Of a stretch of 64,000 nt of DNA, positions 27,987 to 38,700 are shown in pieces. Position 1 is the stretch's first letter, and each line of letters starts with the position of its first letter. A program made the position numbers and the translations under genes. The notes beneath the pieces are model-generated. The model saw nothing but the letters and a program-made list of their open reading frames with translations, did not search any database and was not told the DNA's origin. Origin of the DNA: Enoplolaimus lenunculus (taxonomy: Eukaryota > Nematoda > Enoplea > Enoplida > Thoracostomopsidae); assembly GCA_030248215.1 (NCBI GenBank), contig JASANG010000932.1:62001-126000 (forward strand), read 5' to 3'.

Positions 27987-28382
27987 CCTCCAACCGATTG
28001 CAATAATATTGCAGAATCGCTGCGTGCAACGTGCAATCATACACACAGTCCAGCATCACGCTACACTAATTCTAACCCTGAGGTGATACTCAAAGGTAAC
28101 AGTTTCGAAATCGCAACATCAACAACAATATACGGCAATAGTTTATCGTGTTGCTCGTGCAATAACACCGATCACGCAACGTCATCGATGAAATCACCAA
28201 CGACAATGTTGACGTCATCATCAAAACGTCATAGTCAACAACGAAAACAATCGACCGTCGATCGCTGGACAAAAATCAATCGGCAAACGTGTCCCGAACG
28301 CATCGATCACGTGTCGTCGGTTGGATTTCCGCTGGTGTTTTCAATTTTTAACATTGTCTACTGGACGTATTACAGTTATTGA
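22521..28382 (+). CDS. Cys-loop ligand-gated chloride channel subunit (five exons)
   Basis: Exons: 22521-22899, 24002-24307, 25193-25386, 26383-26626 and 27229-28382. All junctions are GT-AG and in phase, giving about 758 residues. Residues 16-33 form an N-terminal hydrophobic signal segment. The ligand-binding domain follows ([19 protein letters not shown]). The Cys-loop is C231-X13-C245 with the FPMDSQTC motif. M1 is about 313-335; the loop before M2 reads [10 protein letters not shown]3 is about 375-400. A long cytoplasmic loop contains a polyGln/His tract at about 566-628, and M4 is the last 20 residues. The Pro-Ala-Arg at 343-345 is the known mark of anion-selective members. RVSYVKAIDVWML after M2 resembles nematode acetylcholine/amine-gated chloride channels, but the ligand cannot be read from sequence. 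The N-terminal 100 residues are longer than usual. Introns 1-4 all carry MITEs. Confidence 0.92.
23080..23353. mobile_element. PIF/Harbinger-like MITE (family G) with GC-rich minisatellite, channel intron 1
   Basis: Ends GGGTTGCGCTATACTTTAC and CGAGTATAGCGCAACCT are inverted. Flanks are TTA at 23077-23079 and 23354-23356; a 3-bp TWA duplication is characteristic of PIF/Harbinger. The interior is a roughly 20-bp GC-rich repeat (GGCGGCATCCGGCAGTGTAC), about eight units from 23185 to 23335. The GC content contrasts sharply with the AT-rich surroundings. Confidence 0.78.
23603..23652. mobile_element. Half copy of MITE family B, channel intron 1
   Basis: AAGACCTATCACTAACTGGC followed by GATTTGAGGATACGGCCC matches the right half of the copies at 7664-7877 and 44164-44385. 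Confidence 0.5.
24381..24583 (-). mobile_element. GGCC-type TIR element (family A), channel intron 2
   Basis: Starts GGCCAATGTAAAGAACAAG and ends CCTGATCTTTACGTGGGTC. The plus strand carries CCTAAG-type hexamers, several mutated. Confidence 0.78.
24690..24822 (+). mobile_element. Partial GGCC-type TIR element (family C), channel intron 2
   Basis: TTAGGC hexamers, the AACACATTTTTGTAACGC spacer and the right arm ACTGTTACGCCCCTTAAAAG with AACATTGGC are those of family C. The left terminus is not recognisable. Confidence 0.6.
25735..26121. mobile_element. Family I piece followed by a family A element, channel intron 3
   Basis: 25735-25925 has the family I core (GACCTCGATTGCAAGTCA, about 25860). 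25927-26121 is a worn family A element with GTATAGATCTGGGG at its left, TTAGGC-type hexamers, and ACTACTGTTACGTTCCTG with ATTGGCC at its right. Confidence 0.6.
26158..26349. mobile_element. PIF/Harbinger-like MITE (family G), channel intron 3
   Basis: Ends GGGTTGCGCTATACTTTACG and GAATAACGCAACCC, flanked by TAA at 26155-26157 and 26350-26352. The interior has CCGTCCGGC/ATACGGCG repeats. It ends 33 bp upstream of channel exon 4. Confidence 0.8.
26712..26815. mobile_element. Half copy of MITE family F, channel intron 4
   Basis: Starts CACTGCAAAAAATGATGAG with GTCAAATT..CACTCC and the ACTGAGTCAAATTTGACTCC interior. The right half is missing. Confidence 0.55.
26930..27099 (+). mobile_element. 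GGCC-type TIR element (family A), channel intron 4
   Basis: Left end is worn (CCGTGTAAAGATCAGCGGCG). The right arm is ACTACTGTTACCGCCCAG ending ACATTGGCC. Only a few TTAGGC hexamers remain. Confidence 0.7.
27801..27988 (+). repeat. In-frame CAA repeat coding for polyGln/His in the channel
   Basis: CAA codons interrupted by CAC and CGA, arranged as repeated blocks of the form [11 protein letters not shown]. The tract stays in frame through the M3-M4 loop and the frame continues to M4, so it is translated. Confidence 0.9.
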
Positions 28383-29342
28383 TTGTACGCAGGGTCGACA
28401 ACAGTGGTGGATCCAGCATTTTCAGGTGGGAATATCAATTCATACGCCGAAGGCGGACAAAATTTTTGGATTTGGGATAAAAAATTTCCCATATATTTCA
28501 GTTATTTGGCAAGAAAACACATGTTCAGCTTCAGATGATCGATTTGCATTGTAAAATTTTCAGCACGGCAGAGCCCGATGGCGGATACATCCCCATCCAG
28601 CTGAGTTCCTAACTACTGATCGACAATAACGTCACCGAATCGTCAATGATGATGTCATCGAATCATATGATCGTCATCGATGACGTCTTCACTGAGCATA
28701 GACGAATGACGTTTCGATGTACTCGAAAGTCGACAGTCATCGATTGAATGGTCATTGTGACGTCACCAAATGCTTACATCGTCATCGGTAACGTCATACA
28801 ATTGTTATCAATTCGTTGATAATGTCGCTAATCACTGTCAATGATGACGTCATCCATTGCCCATTCGCTTCGTCATCGGGCCAACAAATTTTGCCGACTG
28901 TAATTTTTTGAATTAAACGATACTAGGGTATACGCGTGACTTTGATAATCAATAACACATGATATACAACCGGATATCTACGTCTGGGTCCGGCAGAAAA
29001 TACGTTTTCCGCACCTGTAGAATTATTTTGATTACGAAATTTTTTCACATTTCAATATACAAACGTGCCGGTGGTGAGTTTATTAAAAACGGAAGAATAT
29101 TTACGTTGCAGAAGCCATTTGCACCTCGAAGCGTTTCAGATGTAATAAAATATTTACTGTTTCACGCAAACAACGCAAAATTAACATTTTATTTGTAAAT
29201 TTGAATAGATTTCAACAGAAATACATGACTACATAATCTCAGTCGAAACGAAAAATCACCAAATTGCCCAGCTAGAAATCCATGCAATGGATCCTATCAC
29301 ACCCTGTATTAAGGACCTTCTAAGTTTAATCTTAAATCCTTA
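28383..29342. other. 3' flank of the channel gene with TGACGTCA-like motif cluster
   Basis: From about 28620 to 28870 the words GACGTCA, GATGACGTC and GTCATCG recur at least seven times, including full palindromes such as GATGACGTCATC at about 28845. TGACGTCA is the known CRE/ATF-bZIP site. An ATTAAA at 28911-28916 could be a polyadenylation signal. A fragment with CCGGATATC and GGTCCGGCAG words lies at 28965-29000. No further coding region is recognised. Confidence 0.4.
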
Positions 29343-29539
29343 GGGCCCATGTTATTTTAAGGGGCGTCCAGGTTTCTGGTCGGTATATAAAAGAGTAGGT
29401 TTAGATTCGAGATTACATTTTTTGCTTAGGCGTAAGCTAAGGCATAGGCTTTGGCTTAGGAACACATTGTTGCAACGCTTAGGCTTAGGCTTTGGAATAC
29501 GCTTAATCTACTGTTACGCCCGTTAAAGTAACACTGGTC
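29343..29539 (+). mobile_element. GGCC-type TIR element (family C)
   Basis: Starts GGCCCATGTTATTTTAAGGG and ends CGTTAAAGTAACACTGGTC. Core TATATAAAAGAGTAGGTTTA, then TTTTTTGCTTAGG and hexamers with an AACACATTGTTGCAACGC spacer. Confidence 0.8.
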
Positions 29540-29927
29540 AATCTTGGTATAATCCTTAAGGATTCGCCGAAATATATCATGACTCCTATTCAAAACCGGG
29601 TCTTTTCGGTAATGCACCAAAACCAGCGTTTGCCCAAATATGGTTGGATTATGAAAAGGTCTGCGTATTTGACCTTCTCTGAGATCCCCTGATCATTCCA
29701 CGCCCAAATCTGAATTTTTGAAAAATTCCATTTTTAAGGTGCCAAGGTAAACCAAAACATATTTGTCAAAAAGTTGACAGTCAAATCATATACCATTCGA
29801 CGCTGTCTGCAGAGAAATTTTAAAGTTTCACTGCGGTTTGCAAATATTTCGACCTGAGAGACAGCAAACGCTACCGTAACCGCAGGATTTTTCCATTTCG
29901 TATTCATACCCGTGTCAGCCCATGTTT

Positions 29928-30055
29928 ACTTTAAGGGTCGTCCAGGATTCTGGTGGGTCTACAAAAGAGTAGGTTTATATTCTAGATTAAATTTTTTTGC
30001 TTAGGCTTAGGAATCACTCCATCTGCTGTTACACCCCTTAAAGTAACACTGGCCC
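29928..30055 (+). mobile_element. GGCC-type TIR element (family C), perfect 8-bp target duplication
   Basis: Starts GCCCATGTTTACTTTAAGGG and ends CCCCTTAAAGTAACACTGGCC (with one extra C). The octamer CCGTGTCA occurs exactly at 29920-29927 and 30056-30063. Only one TTAGGC remains, so the hexamer array is not needed for insertion. Confidence 0.85.
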
Positions 30056-30388
30056 CCGTGTCAATATTTTTCAGCAATTTAGCAAGAAACCGCATTGTTA
30101 GCTTCCAAATGGGCTATTTGTGGTACAATTGTTTTTGAACACGACAGGATGGTAGGTTCACTTCCTATCCGCACCTAAATCTGTCTCCTGATATTGCACT
30201 GTTTAGCTTTAAATCGACACCAAGAATACACCTTAACCCCTTCTCACATTGAGTTGCCTGTAGGCAACTCAGCGCAGTGTATATACGTTAAATAGTATAT
30301 ATCGCACCGTGATTAACAATTGCAACACGTATACATAGTAGTAAATCACCACAAGACGTGAGAGCCCCCTCGGGCTCGAGCGTCAAGC

Positions 30389-30456
30389 TCCTATAGCGGA
30401 GTGGTGATGGTATACTCCTCCCACTCCAGTCACTGGAGTTCGAATCCTAGCATAAA
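30389..30456 (+). pseudogene. tRNA-like sequence
   Basis: TAGCGGAGTGGTGATGG resembles an A box and GGAGTTCGAATCC a B box, with tRNA-like spacing. The acceptor stem does not pair well, so this is probably a pseudo-tRNA or SINE head. Confidence 0.4.
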
Positions 30457-30595
30457 AGTAGGCCTCATGTGAAATAGAAAATATTCATGTGAGAAAGGGT
30501 TAAAATTAACCATACGATGAACAAATATGCTTTGTGAATGTAAATGTCATGGAATTAAACGAGAAAAAACCAGCGCATTTTTCATATGTAACATC

Positions 30596-30730
30596 GGTCA
30601 ATGTGTAGAACAGGGCCGTAACAGTAGTACAAGCATATTCCTAAGCCTGCGCAAAAAATGGTGTAAAGCTTAATCTTACTCTGGTGCATGCCCCCAGAAA
30701 CACGTTTCGTCCCTGATCTTTACATGAGCT
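30596..30730 (-). mobile_element. GGCC-type TIR element (family A)
   Basis: Starts GGTCAATGTGTAGAACAGGG and ends CCTGATCTTTACATGAGCT. Flanks GTAACATC and GTAACCAA share the first five bases. Very few hexamers. Confidence 0.72.
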
Positions 30731-31025
30731 GTAACCAAAATGTAATATCCACTCTTGATAGATACTACCTATCCTGGTAAACATCTCAAACATTCACAGT
30801 ACCTTTTACAAAGCACAAGACCTATCGCTAACTGGTGATAATAAATCATGCCTATAGCCAGCTCACTATACTACACACAGGGTCTAAAACTATTCAACCG
30901 GACATTCAAGTATGTCAAATAACTTACCGAGTGAGGTTGAAACGTTTCTAAGGGCGGACAATGGTCGTTTTTGGGTTCAACGTTAACCACAGACCACTGC
31001 AAAAGTTTTAATACATCACAAAATG

Positions 31026-31277
31026 CACTGTAAATTCCAATGAGTTGATTAATCTATTCAGCTAGCGAGTTGGTTATTTCTGAATTAATATCAGTAAACA
31101 ATAAGTCACTCTGAGTTGAGTTGATTCTTACTCAGCGTTGAGTTGACTCTGGGTGCGTTGATTAATTAACACAGATTGAATTGAAACAACTCAAAATTCT
31201 TAGTTCTGATAGTCCTAACTCAGACAGAGTGATTCAACTCATTCTGAGTTAAAATCAACTCACTAAAATTTACAGTG
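31026..31277. mobile_element. Palindromic MITE family E
   Basis: Ends CACTGTAAATTCCAATGAG and CTCACTAAAATTTACAGTG. The interior alternates GAGTTGATT and AATCAACTC words. Best preserved copy of the family in the window. Confidence 0.75.
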
Positions 31278-31400
31278 CGGAATTCTATATGACACACGGG
31301 TTACAAAAATACAATATGGTTGTAGGTATATTTAGTGATGATTTCTAGATGTGGGGTGTTTTATGCGGCGCTATACGGCAATTCACGTCCGTTTACTGCA

Positions 31401-31859
31401 TACTGTAAGTTCCTGTGAGTTGATTTTAACTCAAAATCATTTCAATTTACTCACAACCCTCAGTGTAAATTCCAGTTAGTTGATTAAGAATGAGTTGAAT
31501 CCACTCAGAAGATTGAGCTGTGAATTAGGTCTTAACTCGGATTTCTGAATTGAACGAAAAACTCAGAGCGAGTTAATGTTTACTGATTTCAACTCAGAAA
31601 TAACCAGCAATGACTAATTCGCTCTCTGAGTTGATTAATCAACTCAGCAGAATTTACAGCGGTGAGCTCTGAAATAGGTCTTTCAGAACTCGGAATTCTG
31701 AATTGAACGAACTCATTGTGAGTTAATTAATTAACTCACCCGGAATTAAATCAACTCAAGGCGAGCTAGTTGATGTTTCCTTTTTTTTAACTCAGAAATA
31801 ACCACAAATGACTAATACGCTCTCTGAGTTGATTAATGAATCATCGGAATTTACAGTGT
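31401..31859. mobile_element. Composite of two or more family E copies
   Basis: Starts TACTGTAAGTTCCTGTGAG. Internal family E ends (GTAAATTCCAGTTAG near 31465 and AATTTACAGCGG near 31650) divide it, and it finishes GGAATTTACAGTG at 31859. This looks like head-to-tail or nested insertions of the same family. Confidence 0.6.
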
Positions 31860-32168
31860 ACGATGCTAAAATAGCCAAAAAGTATAGCACCAGCTTTAAT
31901 TTCCCATGGATCCACACCGCCTGCATGATTTAAATTTTAATACCAAAACAATTATAGACAGTTTGCCGGCGTTATGAAAACACTGGTTGACTAATTTTTA
32001 TTTCATCTCGACCAATGCCAGCATATCTGTAATGAAAAAATGCGAGACATATATACTTGATTTACAACTAATTTTGAGCCTGAAAATAATAGAATTTCCG
32101 TTATGTCCATAACGGAAACGGACACCTATGTTTACCGGAAACGAAACGGATATCCGGTTACACTTTGT

Positions 32169-32341
32169 TTCTGAGTTAATAAATAACAAACATTAACTCA
32201 CTCTGCAGTTGATTTAAAATTGATTAATCAACTCAGAATGAGTTCGATCAATTCAGAATTCTGAGTTGTGAAAAACCGTATTCAGACTCACAGTGATTCA
32301 AGTCATTCTGAATTGAAATCAATTCGTTGGAATTTACAGTG
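32169..32341. mobile_element. Partial MITE family E
   Basis: GAGTTAATAAATAAC at the left and TTCGTTGGAATTTACAGTG at the right, with AATCAACTCAG words between. The left terminus is replaced by unrelated CCGGAAACG-type repeat sequence (about 32095-32165). Confidence 0.5.
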
Positions 32342-32704
32342 TATATAATATATATGCCAAAAAACTTCCAATGCTAATATCAAGTTAACTCAGCAGTCGC
32401 TGTTTCTTCGATGATCTAAAAATATGAAATACAAATATTAACCGCCCTTGTATACATCTTTCACATTTTGGGTTAACCAATGGTGGTTATGCTAACTGGG
32501 AGTGAAAACCCGTCAAATAGCATGTTTCAAAATGCTTTTTAAAAACAACGAAACGCTAATATGAATCGCTTGCGTAACAAAACGCTATTAACCACTAAAA
32601 TGCTTTCTAGCATTTGTCAAAAACGCTATTTTAGCATCAATACAAACGCATTTTTTTTCAAAACGTGAAAATTGTTTTATATTTCACAAATTTGACAAAA
32701 TTAC

Positions 32705-35700
32705 TTAGCTAGTGAAAATAAACGGAACCTGGATTAATTTTTCTAATCCAATCAAATAACCGTCTTCGTGGTTGCCCAATTTCCATTCGCTGCGATGATC
32801 CAACGTAAGCGATTCGTCGACCGGCAACACTTTAGCGAAATCAATCATCCATGCACCAACTTTGCTGGCATCGTATACGATTAATATTGAACTACCGATT
32901 ACCTAAAAATACATCATACAAATTCTCAAAATAAATATTAACCAAAAAGATTTTTAATAAAAAAGATGCCATGAAAAAAATACAACCGCATGTTCGTCGG
33001 AGCGCCAGTGCAGGAGCAGGCAGCGGTGGGTGCCCCCCACCAAATTCCAGGGTGGGGGCTCCCCCCAAATTCTAGTTTGGGGGCCCCAAACTCGCGAGCG
33101 AGAAGCCAGACGCATTTTAAAACTTAAGCGGTTTTTGTTTCAACCGGTTAGGGTGGAGGCTTCTTTAGTGGAGCCCCCCTCAAATGGGGGGTATGGGGGG
33201 TGGTTGCTCCGGCCCTGCGGAGCGCAACCGGTCGTAAACAAGACCGGAACCGGAGCTGGTCAAAACATTTTTCCGAAATCGGATACGAAACTAATTTGTA
33301 GACAATGAAAATGATACGGAGGCTTGTCAAACATAAACGGGTTCGAGTTGATGATGCAGTTTGAAATTATAGTTTCACCGTTTACCGATACTTAACGGTA
33401 ACCCCCCCCCCCGCAACTAAAAATACTGCGCACGGCTTCGGCAGGAATCGAACTCTTTAATCTTTTAGCCTAAACCAAAAATATATCTGGCGTACAGGGC
33501 AAATAGCCAGTAGGTCGGGATTGCAATACGAACCACTCAACCAAATGAAAAAATTCGTTGCTTTCGCAATTTGTTTCTCAATAAGTAAACGACTGTGCTG
33601 ATTTATAGAAAAGTTCAATGTTTAGCGAAAGTTTAGTAATGTATTTTGGTTTAAATTTAAAACAAAAAAAGATTAACTTTATATATTTCATACGAATTAA
33701 ACCAGTGGTAATTTTTACGAATTTGAGCCAATCAGCAAAATGCAAAAATTACATAGCTATGTAATGTTTGGCCCTTGTTACATTTAGGGCCGTGCCGGTT
33801 TCTGGTGGGTCTGTAAAAGAGTTGGCTTACATTCTAGACTACATTTTTCGCTTAGGCTTAGGCTTACGCTTAGGAATACGCTTTTGCAACTCTTAGGCTT
33901 AGGAATACGCTTTTGCAACGCTTAGGCTTAGGCTTAGAAACACGCTTTTGCAACGCTTAGGCTTAGGCTTAGGCTTAGAAATACGCTTTTGCAACGCTTA
34001 GGCTTAAGCTTAGGCTGAGGAATACGCTTAATCTATTATTAACGGCCCTAAAAGTAACATTGGCCTAATTTGTCTATAAAATACACTCATTAATTTGGCA
34101 CTGTTTAGGATTAAAATGCCAGGGTCAATTTTTACCGCAACTCCAGTCAGTTCGATCCTCCGCTTACTTCGTGCGATTGAAACAGCGGTGATTTTTCGAT
34201 GCGATTTTGCATTCGCCGGAGTCGCTCGACAAGTTTGTCGCGAACGTTGTTGTGACCGTTGAAAAATTTACACATCAACTCCAACACTTGTGCGCGTGTT
34301 TTGATTTTCTTAAAATCTTTCTTCAATGGCTTTGATGGCATCTGTAAAAAAGTGAGTAAAATTTGTAATGAAAATAGCCAATGATACTATTAGGGGTATA
34401 ACAGTAGATTAAGCGTATTTGTAAGCCTAAGCCTACGTCTAAGCGTTGCAAAAATGTGTGCCTAAGCCTAAGCCTAAGCCTAAGCATTGCAAAAATGTGT
34501 TCCTAAGCCTAAGCCTAAGCCTAAGCATTTCAAAAAAGTGTTCCTAAGCCTAAGCCTAAGCATTTCAAAAAAGTGTTCCTAAGCCTAAGCCTAAGCATTG
34601 CAAAAATGTGTTCCTAAGCCTAAGCCTAAGCCTAAGCCTAAGCATTGCAAAAATGTGTTCCTAAGCCTAAGCCTAAGCCTAAGCATTCCAAAAAAGTGTT
34701 CCTAAGCCTAAGCCTAAGCATTTCAAAAAAGTGTTCCTAAGCCTAAGCCTAAGCATTGCAAAAATGTGTTCCTAAGCCTAAGCCTAAGCCTAAGCCTAAG
34801 CATTGCAAAAATGTGTTCCTAAGCCTAAGCCTAAGCATTTCAAAAAAGTGTTCCTAAGCCTAAGCCTAAGCATTGCAAAAATGTGTTCCTAAGCCTAAGC
34901 CTAAACCTAAGCATTTCAAAAAAGTGTTCCTAAGCCTAAGCCTAAGCATTGCAAAATGTGTTCCTAAGCCTAAGCCTAAGCCTAAGCATTGCAAAAATGT
35001 GTTCCTAAGCCTAAGCCTAAGCCTAAGCCTAAGCATTGCAAAAATGTGTTCCTAAGCCTAAGCCTAAGCCTAAGCATTGCAAAAATGTGTTCCTAAGCCT
35101 AAGCCTAAGCATTGCAAAAATGTGTTCCTAAGCCTAAGCCTAAGCCTAAGCATTGCAAAAATGTGTTCCTAAGCCTAAGCCTAAGCATTGCAAAAATGTG
35201 TTCCTAAGCCTAAGCCTAAGCATTGCAAAAATGTGTTCCTAAGCCTAAGCCTAAGCCTAAGCATTGCAAAAATGTGTTCCTAAGCCTAAGCCTAAGCCTA
35301 AGCATTGCAAAAATGTGTTCCTAAGCCTAAGCCTAAGCCTAAGCATTGCAAAATGTGTTCCTAAGCCTAAGCCTAAGCCTAAGCATTGCAAAAATGTGTT
35401 CCTAAGCCTAAGCCTAAGCCTAAGCATTGCAAAAATGTGTTCCTAAGCCTAAGCCTAAGCCTAAGCATTGCAAAAATGTGTTCCTAAGCCTAAGCCTAAG
35501 CCTAAGCATTGCAAAAATGTGTTCCTAAGCCTAAGCTGAAACCTAGGCACAAAAATGTAACGCCCTTAAAAGTAAGAGGCCGTACAGTGCTGCGCGCTAT
35601 CCGCGCCTATGTATATTATTAAAGCTAGAATGCTCTACAGACGTATTCTGGCGAAGAATATGTTTGCACTGGAAATTTATGTAAATGTTTTGAAAATTAA

Positions 35701-38700
35701 ACGCCTAATTTGCAAATTAGCCAATATTTGATGCATATTCTTTGGCTTTATTTTTTGTAAAATTTTAAACTTGTGAAATCTGTACTTGGAACTTTGGTAT
35801 GTTAAGAATGGTTTCATATGTTGCATATTTTTGCTAATTTTGCAACCACTTTGATTAATGAATATAACTAAAGCTAAAAAGCACCACATACGTGTATTGG
35901 GAAGCGTTCCGTCAGATTTGTACATCCATATGCAAATTTGTTTCTATACTTCTAAGTCAAAAATTGTTTACATTGAAATTGACATTCTGTTATTTTTTCA
36001 ATTGTCAATCAAGTTTCAATGCTTAAAAACAGACTTGCTTGAACAAATCCTTCTTAACATATGCCAAAACACAGTGTATTAAGAGAGTTGTACATGTGTG
36101 CAACTACGGATTACAAGTTTGAACAATTTAGTATAATTTAATTACAGCAGTTTGCGAGCAGATACGTTAGACCGACTTTCTATCATATCCAAAATAACAC
36201 TGGTATAGGTTATATTTTACAAATGTAATAACACTTAAGGTGGATCTATTTTAAAATTTTCACACCAATTCATTTACCTTGATAGCTTCAATTCGAAATC
36301 CAAGACTTGCAGTTGAACTTTCACGTTCCCGAAACTGAAAAAAATCCAAATACTAAAAGTCAACAAAGATTTGAAAAAATTCTATCAAATGTTCACGGAA
36401 GTATACAAGGGGAGGCAGTAAATAGAAGGGTATATCCCCCCGAAATTCCAAGAGGCCTTAAAAACGGCAATCCTACAGGCTATAAAATAACCTGTCAAAA
36501 AAATTTCTGGTGCGCTGGCTACGCTGGTTTGCAAAAACTCTTTTAGACGTGGTTATTTTTTCTCGAAATATAATATCGTATAACGCACTGACAAAATTTA
36601 GAAGAACAATAATGAAACGAAGCCTAAACTGTATATTTCGCCGTGTATTGTATATTAGCAAGAGACCTCAAACAAATTGCTTAACTTAATATCTCAGCTG
36701 CGGCGACTAATCTAAAAAGTTAAGCTAAAATCTTTAGGCTGTCCTTAAATGACCCGTTTAGCTCGCCTATGTCATATTCGGGTTCCAAAATTTGACACGG
36801 AGCGAGTGGCATACAAAAAATAAGCTGAAAAAATTAGACAATTTTGCCATACTTAATCTAGAAATTGGAAATTTTATTCGGTTAAACTCCGTTCGCAGTC
36901 AAATTTTGGAAAAGATACAAGCGGTTGTGGGTGTGATAGCGTTTCTATTGGGAAAGTAAACGACGATTCGCTCTAAAGTGTGGCAGCCCTAATATGCAGA
37001 TTGACCGTCTGGCCGACGAGACGAATATGTGACGGATCGGATGCAATTTTTACGTCATTGAAGCAAAATTTAAAAAAACTTAGCTATGTAATTAGTTTTC
37101 TAAATAGTTACCGGTTCACCGGTTTATATCAAAATGCCAGGGTCGATTTTTAGTACACCGTCGAACCGTGCCAGCCAGCGGCTGATCCAGAAATTTGAAA
37201 CGGGGCGAAGCGGGCTGGCAAAAGTTATGAAACGCAATTTTTACTGTATGCTATATATGTGCCAAAAGGGGGAACATAGTTGTGGACGCTTATAATTTTT
37301 GTCACAAAAAATTTAGACAGGGGAATATCACCCTCCACATCCGTTGCTGGATCCGGTTGTGCTGGCAATTTACCTGCATATATCGGAGCTTAGTAATTGA
37401 ACGGTCTTGTTTTTCATCCGGAGTCGGTTCGTTTGGATCCACTTTGATCATTTTTTGATACAAATCGCTTCGTTTGGTCGGATTGGTTACTTCTGATTCA
37501 AGGAATGTTCTACAAAATCCAGCATCCTTAAAATCCGGTACGTGGTCACCAAGTCAAAATGTCACAACGGGACGACAACGTAACAGATGGGACAAGCAAT
37601 GATTGCACACCATTTACACCAGTAGGAGATCAAAGTTGTTCAAACGAGGCGATGAGCGAACCCTGGCCCTCTTTTAACTACCGGAGTGAACTCAGGTTCA
37701 AATTAGTTTTACCAAGAGTCGATATATTAAAAGAGTACATCAAATATAGGTAATAGTGAATTTCTGGTTCGAATAGGCACGTAATCATTAACATGACAGG
37801 CGCTTCCACACCCCCCACATTTAAGGTTAAGACTTTGAGACTTACGCTCAGGATTAGGCTAGTTCAAATCTTGTAAAATCTGAGCCTGAGGCTAAGCCTA
37901 AATCTGTGGAGCACAAGTGTACGCCACAAGATAAAATGAAACCCCGAAAGTAAAATTATAAGAAATGTGGCTATACTTTGAGGGGCGTAACAGTAGATTA
38001 AGCGTATTCCTCTAAACCTAAGCCTAAGCCGAAGCGTTGCAAAAATGAGTCCCTAAGCCTAAGTCTAAGCAAAAAAATGTAACCTGGAATCTAAACCTAC
38101 TTTTATATACCGACCCGAAACCTGGACGCCCCTTAAAGCAATATGGGCCAGAAATGTGATACCCCAAGCTATGCTGAACAGGCCCGTAGCCAATTCAACC
38201 AGCTGGGTGACAAATAGTTCTAGTGGGTTGAGCCCTCTGACCCGCCGTAGGCTACAGGCCACAGCACTACCCCCGTCAACTCACCGTGTTCCCATTTTGA
38301 CGTCCATAATCGCAGGATCGTCAAAATAATGACACAAATCTTCAATTTCGATAAAAACTAAAAAAACAAATATATATTATATATCAGGGTGCGGACCGGA
38401 TATCCGGTTCCGGTTTATTATCCGGAAAAAAAACTGACATCCGTATCTGCAAGAGTGGCCGGACACGGGATTAAGCAAAAATTACAAGTCTGTCGGGGGG
38501 GGGGGGGGGTCGCTACAAGGATGAGAGTACCCAGCGAAAAAGCCCTCAAACTCAATTCGCGTCCTTATTCACGTCCCCATAGACGAGGTACGTCTACTTG
38601 TTATATTCGAGCGATCATGTTTGATTAACTGGAAATTTCCGGCAACAAACAATAATTTTACCGGTGTAAACGGCTCCCACAGGCAAAAATTCCTAAATTG

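Noticed and set aside
34400-35530. CRISPR array
   Set aside because: The spacer is constant, the repeat is a hexamer run, and the genome is clearly that of a spliced eukaryote.
34377-35581. A chromosome end or true telomere
   Set aside because: The array is interrupted by spacers, bounded by MITE termini, and sits inside a gene intron with unique DNA on both sides.
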